Source of the DNA: Chromera velia
Lineage: Eukaryota > Sar > Chromeraceae
Length of the DNA: 17,373 bases
Assembly (NCBI GenBank): GCA_018398765.1
Contig: JAHBMJ010002624.1
Span: 1 to 17,373, forward strand
Direction of reading: 5' to 3'
The position numbers were made by a program, and so were the translations under genes. Positions 8,151 to 17,372 of the stretch are shown here, one piece after another (position 1 is the first letter of the stretch; each line of letters opens with the position of its first letter). The notes below the pieces were generated by a model. The model was given only the letters and a program-made list of their open reading frames with translations. It did no database searches and was not told the DNA's origin.

Positions 8151-10284
8151 GAAGACCATCAAAGAAAGAAGCCGACCCGAAGAAGAGCGTCTGCCTCCTC
8201 GAGTTGCGCCGTCAGTGTCGCTGCTCTCTCCTCCAGCTGTGCAGACGCTGCACTTGAAGCCTGCAAAATGCAATAATCACGGTTCACTTGTTCAGACGAA
8301 CATCTCAACAAAGAGAGCGCAAAGGAGAGGGGGAAACCATGCAGGCGCAGTGGAGGTTGAGGTCCTTCTTTCAGAGCTTATGTGTTGTCTCGTCTTCTCG
8401 TTGAAGTCTTCATTTACCTTTGCCCTTCCTTCAGAAGCGTGTCGTCCCTTTCAAAAGCAGAAAAGACTTTCCCTACCCCTCCAGGCTACTCCCACTGTCG
8501 ACCCGCGTACACAAGTTGGGAGGTAAGATAGAACCTTTTCACAATCTTCAATGCCGTCTTTTCCGTACTAGAAAGAGACAACTGGAAGCACTCATTGTAA
8601 GCAGACGAAAGTAGACGGCAAATGCGCCTTCGTGTGCTTGCAATGAGTGGACGAAAGAAACATGGGGGGAAAGTTTTCCTCCTCGTTCTCCTTCGGCTCA
8701 AAGTCCGCCACTGACATGACGTGGGACAAATATCCGCTTTCTGACTGGATCTAGTGCTTTCCCGCAAGAAGAAGAAAGTTGACTGACTTGGGCTGCCTGT
8801 TCAGCCTTCTGTCTTCGTTCTCTCTCTGCCTCCAACTCTGCAGCCAGCACACGGGCCCTCGAGGATGCTGCGTTCTCGGTGTCCTGCCTGATCCTGTCCA
8901 GGTCCGCCTTGTGCCGCTGCTGTTGCTCCTTTGCGAGGAGGTCCACCACCTGCTCGAGTTGTCTGCGTACAGGGACAGCAAAAAAGAAGGGGGGGGAAAG
9001 AACAAATAAGCCGATGGGATTTCAGATAGCAGTTCCCTTTCTGTGCTTTCGCAGAAATATTACACGTAAGTGCATCACAAGAAGGCAGAGGTAACACTCA
9101 AGCACCCCCTGCCTCCCTTAAGTCTTGTGTCTGACCTTTCCTTCTCCTTGTTGAGATCCTTTTTGAACTCTTCCAGCTCTTTCCGCTTGTCCTTTCCCAA
9201 CTTCTCTGTCATCGTGGCGAGCCACTCGTGTTTCTCCAGTCGCAGCTGCAATCACTCACACACTCGCTCACTCACTCACTCACTCATTGACTCACACATT
9301 CATTTACTTATTGGTAGTTTCACAGCGGTCTTTGATTCCTCAACTACAAGATTGTTGTCCCCTTTATTTATTCGAGTCCCCGGATCTTACTCCTGCCAGA
9401 CAGAGGAGGACCCCGTCTTGAACCAGCCAGTTGTGCATCCACCCCGCGAAACAAAAAAAGGAAGAGAACAACGAATCCTGATGGAGGGACGAGCAGACAC
9501 TTCGAAGGTAGAAACAAAACCCATTGGAGATTACAGCAAGGATGACCTACAGTCCGGCAGACTGAGACAAACAGACAAACACAAACACACACACACACAC
9601 ACACACACACGCAGAGAAAGGAGAGAGAGAGAGAGAGAGAGCGCGTCGGGGGCTCCAGCGAGAGACAGGCAAACACTTTCGGCGAAACCGGACAAGAAAA
9701 CCACTGCAGTGGTAAGAATCGCATCAGCATCATGCATGGACAAACAAATGCAAAAAAAGGGCCGACCTGTTCCTGGAGGCCTGACAAGTCGTTCTTGTGA
9801 CGTCGGAGGGCGGCTTCCAGTTTCGTTTCTGCAGCTATGGCTCTTTGCTCGACCGCCTCTCTCTCGCGTTTCCGTGCGTCTCTGCAAAATCGCGCAAGGA
9901 TTGGACCAAAAAAGTGACACGGACAGCGAAGAGGAAAAAAACTGCGGCAAGTGCAAGAGGGAAGGACTCGATAACGGAAAAGACTGTGCAAGCTAGGGAA
10001 CACGCAGAGCTTGCAGACTTTGTTTGGTCCGTGTACACAAAACAAAAGTCTAGCAGAGAAGGAACACGATGCCCGGACAGATTGTAGAGAACTTATCTTT
10101 CCTCTGACAGGCTCACTCACTTACGCAGTGTCTGACTGACTCAATTTTTTGTGTCCAGGATTCCGCCTCTGCCCTTCTCTCTTTTTCGTTCTCTTCCCTC
10201 AGAGCCCTGACCGACGCCTGCCGACTCTCCCTTTCCTCTTGCACCTGCTCATCCAGACGGTCAAACTGCTCCATCATTCGACGC
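5778..10284 (-). CDS. CEP131-like exons 7-16: C-terminal coiled coil
   Basis: Nearly all residues are Glu, Lys, Arg, Gln, Ala and Leu in heptad-like order. Exon 7 includes RRMMEQFDRLDEQVQEERES, exon 8 RHKNDLSGLQEQ, exon 9 LRLEKHEWLATMTEKLG, exon 10 QLEQVVDLLAKEQQQRHK, exon 13 AYRLRKARKDWESERAQ, exon 14 NALETQLAVSEETKAKEL, and exon 15 DAFERRIAASEEK. The last two resemble each other and human FEDRLAASEEE. Exon 16 ends EMLRNL then TAG at 5778-5780. Exon 12 (MRNKMEMVESARR) uses the acceptor CAAGAG|ATG, chosen for phase; it could be wrong. Confidence 0.72.
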
Positions 10285-10336
10285 CTGAAGGGTTGGTAGT
10301 CAAGGGGGGAGAGGGGGGGAGGGACGGGGACACACA

Positions 10337-10373
<37 letters not shown>

Positions 10374-13300
10374 GCGGAAGGGGGAAGAATTCAGCTCTAC
10401 ACCGGTAGCAAAAGTCTCAGGGCTGTATTATAGGGATCACTCATGCTGGTGTTAAAAAAAAAGAGATTGGGATCCTTCATGGGGAATCAAGTGAATCAAT
10501 TTGATGCCCGCGTCCCGTCGGGTCCCTTCCCGACAAAGAAGAGAAGACGAGAAAAATGAACACACAGAGAGTGAAAGAGAGAGATGGAAACGGTTGGTGT
10601 GAAAGAGGACATACAAAGAATGCAGAGGACATTCAACAGAGATGATAGAAAGAAAAAGAGAAATAGAAAGAGAGACTGACTGTAGACTTTCCCTTTCGCT
10701 TTGCATTTCCTTCTCTGCCGTAGCCCTCCACTCTGTTTTTGCTTTCCTCATCCTCTCCTCCATCTCCTCTTCCATCCTTCGTCTCTCTGCCACCGCTTCT
10801 TCCCGCAGTCGCTCCTCAAACTGGCGCTTCTGCTGACGCTGTTCACTCAAAATCAACTCAACCTGCACGCACGTGGAAGCGAAACAGGAAATGCAAAAGA
10901 AAAGAAGCAAATGGACACCAGACGCTTACGCAACCTGAGTTGGACGGCATCTGTTTCTTTATGTCCCTTTATGCCCTTTCTCCGCCAAGATTGTCATCAT
11001 GGTTTTCCTCAGCGTTCGCTTTGACATTCAATTCTCTTCATTCCCCCCGAAAAAAAAAGAAACACATCTTCCCATCCTTCCCTTAACGACTCCCCTTCAC
11101 TTCTCGACTGAAGAAGAAGAGCAAGAAAGCAAGAACGGGGAATGCATTGACTGACTGACCTGAGGTTCAAGTCCTCTGATGGTGTTCTCCTGAAGACAGC
11201 AGGCCGACAGACAAGAGGGTAGGAAGAAGGACGCATGAGTCTATTAGGCAGGTTTTGTGAACTCAAAGAAAAAACACGGGAGGCAAACATGAAGTGAAAG
11301 AAAGAAGCCAGAATGTGTCCGTTTTCTCCCTCCACCCGCCGCTTCTTGTAGAATCTCATAGGCCAAACATCTTCATGATATTTCCCTTTTGCGAGATCTC
11401 CTGCGAAGGACTTTTTCTGACCTTCGTTTCAATTTTCCGACACGCATATCGAAGTGTCTGACCTTGATTTCTTTCGTCTTCTCCTCCTCCCACCTCTCCC
11501 TCCGTTGTCTCTCCGCAGCCTCCCATTGTCTCCTCGACCTCTCAACCTCCTGGCGATGGGCCTCTGCCTGGGTGTGCAGCTTTGAAGTCTGCTCCGTGCG
11601 AACGGCCCTAACCTCCTCTGCCAGCTTCTCGACTCTGCATTCATTCACTCATTCAAACCATTCGTAAAATGAGTGCCCCTTCCTGCCGCCCACCCAGATT
11701 CTGCTTTGTCATCCATCCGTCTGTTCATTTACCCTGGAAGGAAGCACCGGAGGCAGAAACAAGAGGGAAACAACTGATCGATCCAACGGCAGCGGGACAC
11801 ACATTGCTGCCTGATCATGATCAGCGGAAAGAAGAAATACACGAGCAAGTACAAACAAAAGGCATGCTTGCATTAATAGTCAAAAGAATATTTCCCCCCC
11901 TTCCTCTTCCCACCGTTGGGTGAGTTCTGCCTTGTCCTTCACTAGTCCGTCTGCCATCTGCAGTTGGCGCTTTACGAACTCCTCCAGGTTTTGCTGCGCG
12001 CATCCATTTTGGTTTGGGAAGTTCAGCAGTGCAGACAGAGCATTCACAAGACTGGAAGGAAAGAGCAGAATGTGTCTGTCGTTGATTCTTCTTCCTACCG
12101 CCTTGCGACAGGCACAACTCTCGAGTCGTGTGCTCGACTTTCTTTGATGACTGTTTGATGTCATTTCGATGGCCTTCGGTCAGATAGGGAACGTTCGAGG
12201 AGAGACGAAGCAGTGAGGGGAGGAATGAAAAGGCAATTTGAAGGGAATGATGGAGAGGGGGGAAGGCAACTACGTGACTCGTCCTGGAGAACAAGTCGGG
12301 AGAACAAGGAATGAAGGAGAGCAGATTTCCGTGTACACATGCACTTAGAAAAAGAAGGGAGGGGCGCATGTTAAGAGTATGGTCCCAAGAGAGAAAGAGA
12401 AAGACTCGAGACAGTCAAACACTTCCTGCGTCAGCTATGAGAAAGAAACAGATCGGCATTCATCGACCGTCGCACAGACGATATCGTCTTTTCTTTCCTT
12501 TTTCTCTTTCTTGATTCTCTTCTTTTTTTTTTTCCTTCTTTTGACAGACAGATTATACGGTTTCTTTCCCTCCTTTTCTTAATGAACACAACAGAAAAAA
12601 AGAAAGAAAGCAACAAAGACAAAAACACATCACGACAACTCAGACAAGGTGGGCAGGGGGCCCGACAGGTGAGAGTTAAGCGTCCCTTGTCTCTCAACCT
12701 CAGACAGACTATATTGCTTCTTTCCCTCCTTTTCTTCATGAACACCTTAAACAGACAGACTATATGTTTTCTTCTCCTCCTTTTCTTCATGGACAGACAG
12801 ATAGACAGGCAGACAGACAGACCGACAGGCGGACACACAAACAAACACGCAGTCAAACACAGAAGACACATTCTCTCCCTGCTACTGACCTTCTCCTCTC
12901 TAGCCCGTCGCAGTGCCTCGTCCGTTGATGCGAATTCCGTCTCGGCGGTCTTGGCCCTTCTCTTGGCTTCCTCTAGAGACTGCGCGAATGCATGGAGGGA
13001 CAGACACACGCACGTTGGCGGGATACACAATCAGCCAGTAAATGCTTTTTATGGAGAGGAGATGAGAGGAAGTCAGAGGGAGAGGGTGTGTGTGAGAGAG
13101 AGAGAGAGACAGGGGGGCGCGGAGAGAGCGGGGAGGGGGGAGGGGAGAAGAGAGGGGGAGAGAGAGACAGACAGACAGAGAGACAGAGAGGCGACTGACT
13201 TCCTTCAGCCTGGCGATGATTTTCCTTTTGTCATCTACTTCGATCTCCAGCACGGACATTCTGCTCTTCATTCTTTGGAACTCTAGAGGACACGAACCCG

Positions 13301-14222
13301 CGTCTAGGGACGACGCGGGAGGAGGGAACGAGGAAGGAGAGGGGGAGGGGGGCGGACGGCCTGCGAGTGGCATGGCATCGCCTGGAGGAGTAGAGACGGA
13401 CAACGGTCGTCGTCCTAAAAGCTCATCTGCCGCAACGAAGCCTGACGGGGGCAGTGAAGCTGCAGAGGAAGACAGGGGAGGTTTTTCTCGGAGGCCCGGG
13501 GCAGTGATGTGATCAGACTGTGTTTGTGGTCTCTGTCTTTCCTCCTCTCTGAAACTGACACACTGAGTGTCTCTGTCCATCGAGATCGCCAAAGCAGAAG
13601 CACTTTCCCTCGCCTTCCGTCGGTCCCTTTCCTCCTGCACGGTCCATGTTCGTCCAGTTACATGTGTGTAAGAAGGGGGCACTTCCACCGGCTCTCTTTC
13701 TGCCCCTGTCTCTTTCACTTTCTCCGTTGTTCCTTTGTCGTCTCCTGCACCACCGTCTTGTTGTGCTGATGTGGGAAGTCTCTGTACAGTTCCCACTCCC
13801 TTCCAGAAGGTCAGAGAAGGCGTCTCCCCATACCTCAAAGCGCCTAGGCGAATTGCTGCATCTAGAGGATCCTCCTGTTCAACAGTGGGGGGTGGGGCCT
13901 CGGTTTCTGCAGTGTCCTTCCTCTTTCCCTTCGAACTTTGCGATTCAGAGGTATCCTTCTGCGGTTCCCTCTCCTTTTCTTTCTGAGGAGGCGGAGGGGA
14001 GGGAGGGAAAGGAAACCCCTCCTTCAGCTTCTGGTGCAAAGCCCTGCTTGCATTCTTCACCGACTCACTCAAGGAGGGCGCAGCTGTAACAGCAGTGGGG
14101 GGAGGAGCCGCGTGGCCTTCATTCTCAGTCTGGCAGGATGTGAGTTCCCTCTCTTTCACCCCCCGAGCAATTTCGCTGTCTCGGAAAAGATCTGGAGGAC
14201 TACGTGTGACCGTGACCTCCAT
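5778..14222 (-). CDS. CEP131/AZI1-like centriolar coiled-coil protein, 16 exons
   Basis: By homology this is a centrosome, centriolar-satellite and basal-body protein needed for cilium or flagellum formation. Reconstructed exons: 14222-13200, 12979-12890, 11993-11914, 11634-11463, 11189-11160, 10862-10681, 10284-10141, 9881-9767, 9245-9136, 8962-8788, 8260-8177, 7811-7773, 7314-7177, 6922-6827, 6326-6276, 5837-5778. They total 2589 bases (862 residues plus TAG). Phases agree at every junction: eleven phase 0, four phase 2. The match, against human CEP131 recalled from memory, rests on collinear segments: RMKSRMSVLEIEVDDKRK; FVKRQLQMADGLVKDKAEL; RWEEEKTKEIK+ENTIRGLEPQ (human EKTKKIKEVTVRGLEPE); RHKNDLSGLQEQLRLEKHEW. 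Human CEP131 is about 1083 residues. No N-terminal IQ motif is seen. The first ATG in the open exon is at 14222. Exon 12 is the weakest call. Confidence 0.82.
6331..6413. repeat. Compound tetranucleotide microsatellite
   Basis: On the plus strand (ATTA)n passes into (ATTC)n and then (AGTC)n, each step one base different. It ends directly at the exon 15 acceptor of the CEP131-like gene. Confidence 0.95.
6671..6747. repeat. (GT)n microsatellite, CEP131-like intron 14
   Basis: GTGC-interrupted GT repeats become a pure GT run from about 6710. In the sense orientation of the host gene this is (CA)n. Confidence 0.95.
7065..7130. repeat. (CA)n followed by (TA)n, CEP131-like intron 13
   Basis: A CA run at 7065-7096 is followed by TA-rich repeats to about 7125. 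Confidence 0.95.
7391..7736. repeat. Long (GAAA)n microsatellite, CEP131-like intron 12
   Basis: About 345 bases of GAAA units are interrupted by GA runs, AACA variants and a GACAGACA patch. In the host gene's sense this is a very long TTTC pyrimidine tract upstream of exon 13. Long open frames here on both strands are artefacts of the repeat. Confidence 0.97.
8114..8149. repeat. (CA)n microsatellite, CEP131-like intron 11
   Basis: A pure CA run of about 18 units, 27 bases inside the intron from the exon 11 donor; TG on the sense strand. Confidence 0.95.
9250..9306. repeat. TCAC/TCAT tetranucleotide repeat, CEP131-like intron 8
   Basis: Imperfect TCAC and TCAT units begin about four bases upstream of the exon 9 acceptor, so the 3' end of this intron is itself repeat DNA. 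Confidence 0.8.
9585..9641. repeat. (CA)n then (GA)n, CEP131-like intron 8
   Basis: A CA run of about 13 units is followed, after a 10-base gap, by a GA run. Confidence 0.95.
10330..10372. repeat. (CA)n-(GA)n compound microsatellite, CEP131-like intron 6
   Basis: A CA run passes directly into a GA run, the same compound type as in intron 8. Confidence 0.95.
10681..12979 (-). CDS. CEP131-like exons 2-6: most conserved core
   Basis: Exon 2 begins SLEEAKRRAKTAETEF. Exon 3 starts QNLEEFVKRQLQMAD and ends LTQ plus CG; it joins exon 4 (A|GTC GAG) to make R-VEKLAEEVRAV, and from LTQ to the KTKEIK motif is then the same length as in human CEP131. Exon 4 carries RRERWEEEKTKEIK. Exon 5 is a 30-base microexon, ENTIRGLEPQ. 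Exon 6 starts VELILSEQRQQKRQFEER. The exon 3 donor (GTGGGA) is the only non-GTC donor in the gene. All junctions are phase-consistent. Confidence 0.8.
11160..11189 (-). CDS. CEP131-like exon 5, a 30-base microexon
   Basis: The acceptor is CTGTCTTCAG|GAG and the donor is CTCAG|GTCAGT. It encodes exactly ENTIRGLEPQ, which lines up residue for residue with the family hallmark after the KTKKIK motif. It is too short for an ORF search and was found only by looking for the missing motif between exons 4 and 6. Confidence 0.82.
12543..12793. repeat. Three copies of a ~45-base minisatellite, CEP131-like intron 2
   Basis: Copies lie at 12543-12589, 12701-12747 and 12751-12793. Each reads GACAGA(C/T)TATA, then a T/C-rich core (TTTCCCTCCTTTTCTT or close variants), then CATGAACAC or similar. 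The last two are tandem, 50 bases apart. Confidence 0.8.
13090..13192. repeat. GA-rich tract at the start of CEP131-like intron 1
   Basis: GA repeats with G-rich interruptions and GACAGACA units lie just inside the donor. On the sense strand this is an almost pure CT tract immediately after GTCAGT. Confidence 0.9.
13200..14222 (-). CDS. CEP131-like exon 1: disordered N-terminal region
   Basis: The exon has 341 codons. An in-frame stop lies upstream (14301-14303) with no earlier ATG. The sequence is rich in Pro, Ser, Glu and Lys, with charged low-complexity runs, as expected for the poorly conserved N-terminal half of this family. A short charged helix (VQEERDRRKARESASALA) is followed by more disorder. 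Only the last 25 residues (from RMKSRMSVLEIEVDDKRK) look like the start of the conserved coiled coil. The donor is GAA|GTCAGT. Confidence 0.75.
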
Positions 14223-14532
14223 TTGGTGTTGTGTTGGCGCTAGTTGTGCAGGAGTCGATGGGATTGCTCGGTACACAAATGCAAGATATCTGTTTCTTGG
14301 TCAATCAAACGGACGCTACTTGAACTCGACTGGTTGGTTCTTGCGAAGAGCAGATTCTGCGTAAGGATTTGGCATCAGTGATCATCTGTGTAAACTGCTC
14401 AGTTACAGTGATTTACAGTGCTCATATTGATATGGAATTTGGATTGCCCCGGGAATCCTCGGGAACTCTCTGCAACGCTTCGAGATGCTTCGAGAATGAT
14501 GTGTTGTTTCATGTTGTTTCCGCGCCATGCAT

Positions 14533-14564
14533 GCAGTGCTATTGCAGTGCTATTATGTGCTATT
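14533..14564. repeat. 11-base direct repeats
   Basis: GCAGTGCTATT occurs twice in tandem, followed by a third diverged unit (ATGTGCTATT). Confidence 0.8.
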
Positions 14565-14583
14565 AATATTTGACACGAGAGTG

Positions 14584-14600
14584 GGCGCGCATTGCGCGCC
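14584..14600. repeat. Palindrome GGCGCGCA-T-TGCGCGCC
   Basis: Perfect 8-base arms lie around a single central base, about 360 bases upstream of the CEP131-like start codon. It could bind a dimeric protein or form a small cruciform; there is no direct evidence. Confidence 0.75.
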
Positions 14601-14961
14601 GACGTACTTCGTAGTAGGTACGGTCCATGTAGGTCCTGGGCATGCAATGGAGCAGCGCGGCAGCTGCGAAGTACACAAACTTTATGTTTTGTCAGTCTTG
14701 ACATTTGAAGTGTCACACGGGCAGGACTCAGGAGAGGTCTTGCCATCGTTCAAATTTCAATCACTCTGTCTTTGTCTGATTAATGACTGTGATTGGACTG
14801 TAGTAGTGTAAGATCACTTCTGCATTCATACAATGATACAAGATCTTGAATACCACCGGGTGACCACCTCAAGTGGGGTTATCTTTGTTAGTCCCCCGCA
14901 GTTCTCCACCAATGCTTATTTAAAACTCTGCATAACTCGTCCTTGGGCCAGGGGTCCATCA

Positions 14962-14994
14962 TCACCATGATCCCCCCACACGCCCCCATGGTGA
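14962..14994. repeat. Inverted repeat TCACCATG / CATGGTGA
   Basis: Perfect 8-base arms lie around a C-rich 17-base spacer. It is neither followed by a T run nor next to a gene end. Confidence 0.7.
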
Positions 14995-15551
14995 AAACTA
15001 GTGAAATCAAGAAAGTTAATTGTAAAACTTACTTAACTTGAATACTATTTTCTTTTAAAATTTTTATGCATATATCAAGTATGTCATACAGTAGAGTCAT
15101 ACCAATTTCGAACTTAATGTAATACAATATTTCCAGATACACTCGCACATACGTAAAACACATTATGCAACAAACTCCTGAACAGTTTTTTTTATAAAAG
15201 AAAAACTCTCTTTTACTTGTACATTACTACACATGACACAGTTTGTGCAGTTTAAATAGTTGCAAATATAAAAGCTTATAAAAAGGATCTTGGAAAGTTT
15301 GAGGCTTTGAGCGAAAGTTATGCAGCGGATTTCGTTTCTCCTCTCAACGGAAGAAGACCCTTGTTGACCTGAACCCCCCCCCCCCCTCAATGTTCCTTCG
15401 TGCTTCATGTAGCGTGATACTTTCAAACAGACTTCCACGATTCGTCGAGCAATTCAGACTTCGATCCCGTCTGTGCAGCTTTTGCCTGTCTATAGAACAT
15501 CAGCGACGCCTTCGGAAAACGAAAAAACACCCAGAGTGACAGGCTGATGCC

Positions 15552-17372
15552 TCAGCCAAAAGCGCACCCCCCTGTGTTGGAAGAGACCCCGCACCTCCCA
15601 CACTCGCACTGGGGGGGGTCCGGCTCCCGTCTCTTCATCGCGCACCCGTTTCTCCTGAAGGACCGAGGGGTATGCATGCATGAGGGGGGTAAGAGGAGAG
15701 AGGTGTGTCAAATGCAGAAAGAAGAGAGAGAAACAGACGGATAAACCAACCAATACTCGAACAGAAAAAGGGGGAGATAGACTTCCAAAGAGAAAGAGGA
15801 AAAAGGAATAAATGAATGAAAGACATAGCTGTGGGGGCCCTATTTTTCATTCTCTTTCCCGACGAAGTGTCGAAAGTGTTTTAGAGCGCCACCAAGAAAA
15901 CACAGGAAAAGGGCCATGAAGGATACGTGAAATCCACACTGTCCTCTGTTCGATTTTCTGGTAGGAAAATCAGCCTGTCTTTGTTTCTCTCACTGTGCCT
16001 TCCCCATATTTTGGGGAGTCGCTTTCCTCCCTTCGTCTCTGACCTTCGTGCATCTACAAGAGTAGTACCACAGAACCACAGAATGGAATCGCTGCTTCCT
16101 TTGCAGTAGGTCAAGCACTTACCCTTCCTTCCTTCGTCTCTCCTCTTCGTGCATTGCGCAGAGAGGCGGGGGACCGCATGCGAGTCCGAGTGCTTGCGAG
16201 CAGGGAGAGGGCTGCAGAAAAGACAGGGGGACGGGGAAAGCTTTCAGAAAAACTGCCGGCAAGCACCAATACGACACGAGAAAGAAGGATTGAAACAGCA
16301 CAATCGCATCTTTGAACAAAGTTTTTTCTCTCCTTCCCCCACTGTTTTTTCTAAGCCCTCGCGGGTTCTCTTTGCGGTCTCGTTGTTGCTCTCTCACTTG
16401 AATACTCACACAGATTGGCGCAATAAGCGTTTACGTTGCTTAATTCTCTCAACAACCATCCGCACAGAAACAGCCCGAATGAATCTGGAATGCCAGACCT
16501 ACCTGACACGGCTTTCCCTTGTTGCATTCTGGACATTTTTGGTCCTCGTGTTGGCATACGCACTTGTTACATATGGGACATAGGATGTGGAGACGCCGTA
16601 CGCTCTCCCGTGAGATCGTGCACTTGTGTTTTGGTGGAGGAGGGGGGCACGGGGGTGGAGGGCACGGAGGAGTGCATGGCGGGGGGCATGGGGGGGGGCA
16701 GGGAGGCGTCTCAACAGGGCACTTGGGGGGAGAGTGAACGGGACAATTGGGCTGACAGTGGTGGCACGAATGTTGCCTTGAGGGGTGCGCAGGGCACTCG
16801 GGAGTCTCTGTGCATCCTCCGCCATCGTCATCTGCGTCATCTGCAATGGATGAGACCGGACATGACCTCTGGGATTTGTATGAGGAGCACTGGCGACTGC
16901 GGGGAGTCATACAGCGAGGCAGCTGCTCTGTGGGCCGTTGTTTGGCTGCGAGAGTGCATTGAACAGCGGCACTGCATGAGGGTTGAGGTTCTCCTCCTGC
17001 ACATGAGACTTCATCGAGAAATCGGGTTCCTTGTCGGGATTTGGAACGTCGCATTGATGGGCCGACACCACGCGAATGGACGGCACAAGAGGGCGCTGGA
17101 TCTTCTGTACATGGGGGCGCGATGGAGGGAGAAGCCTGGCATCCAGTGGTGCTGTGTTTTGGGCATGGGGGGTTTCTGGGAATGATTCTGTGTGTTGAGT
17201 TTTTGGTGCGTGCTCGGGAGAGAATGGAGGCGTCTGATTTGGTTCTGACGATGGGCACATGGCAGGAGGCAGAGGGCGCACGGCTTGTGCAACGAGATGG
17301 TTGTCGCTCAGGCTGTTGGCATTTCGGTGTGGGGGCACAAGGGGGGGGGCAGGTTGGGGGAGGACAGGGGGT
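15552..17372 (-). CDS. Cys/Pro-rich protein, 3' three exons, 5' end outside window
   Basis: The first exon is open from the right edge to 16503. It ends CAG|GTAGGT, followed by 16211-16123 (acceptor TTCTGCAG, donor GG|GTAAGT) and 15654-15552 (acceptor CCTTCAG, stop TGA). Phases agree (0, then 2). The product has cysteines throughout: CPPPTCPPPC near the edge, a run of CPPP/CTPP units ending in KHKC, then CPICNKCVCQHEDQKCPEC and KGKPC, and in the last exon QCECGRCG and GGCAFG. The paired CxxC motifs suggest metal binding in the C-terminal part. I do not recognise the family; the Pro/Cys repeats are low-complexity and may recruit false hits. No signal peptide can be judged because the start is missing. 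There is no functional link to neighbours. Confidence 0.65.
16630..16706. repeat. G-rich repeat tract coding CPPP units
   Basis: Irregular GGGGGGCAC/GGGGGTGGAG-type repeats on the plus strand encode the CPPPC/CTPPC run on the minus strand. There are many runs of three or more G within 77 bases. Confidence 0.8.

Larger units (their letters stand above)
14223..15551. other. Intergenic region between two minus-strand genes
   Basis: No coding signal is seen. It holds direct repeats at 14533-14564, a 17-base palindrome at 14584-14600, an inverted repeat at 14962-14994, an AT-rich part (about 15000-15300), and a 13-C run at 15374-15386. The promoter of the CEP131-like gene should lie at its left end, but I see no clear core element. 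Confidence 0.6.

Noticed and set aside
9070-9996. 308-residue plus-strand frame
   Set aside because: It is antisense to exons 8 and 9 and runs through CA/GA repeats, with no coherent composition.
10119-10124. Consensus GTAAGT donor on the minus strand just after exon 7
   Set aside because: Using it gives phase 0, which does not fit the exon 8 acceptor (phase 2). GTCAGT at 10140 fits phase and coiled-coil sequence.
12543-12793. CRISPR-like spaced repeats
   Set aside because: There are only three imperfect copies with unequal spacing inside a eukaryotic intron.
12431-13030. 199-residue minus-strand frame as a separate gene
   Set aside because: Its start is exon-flanking intron and its middle is exon 2 of the CEP131-like gene. 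The rest is intron 2 with a minisatellite.
15490-15753. 87-residue minus-strand frame ending at 15490
   Set aside because: The overlapping frame from 15654 gives a Cys-rich C-terminus in phase with the upstream exon and fits the protein better.
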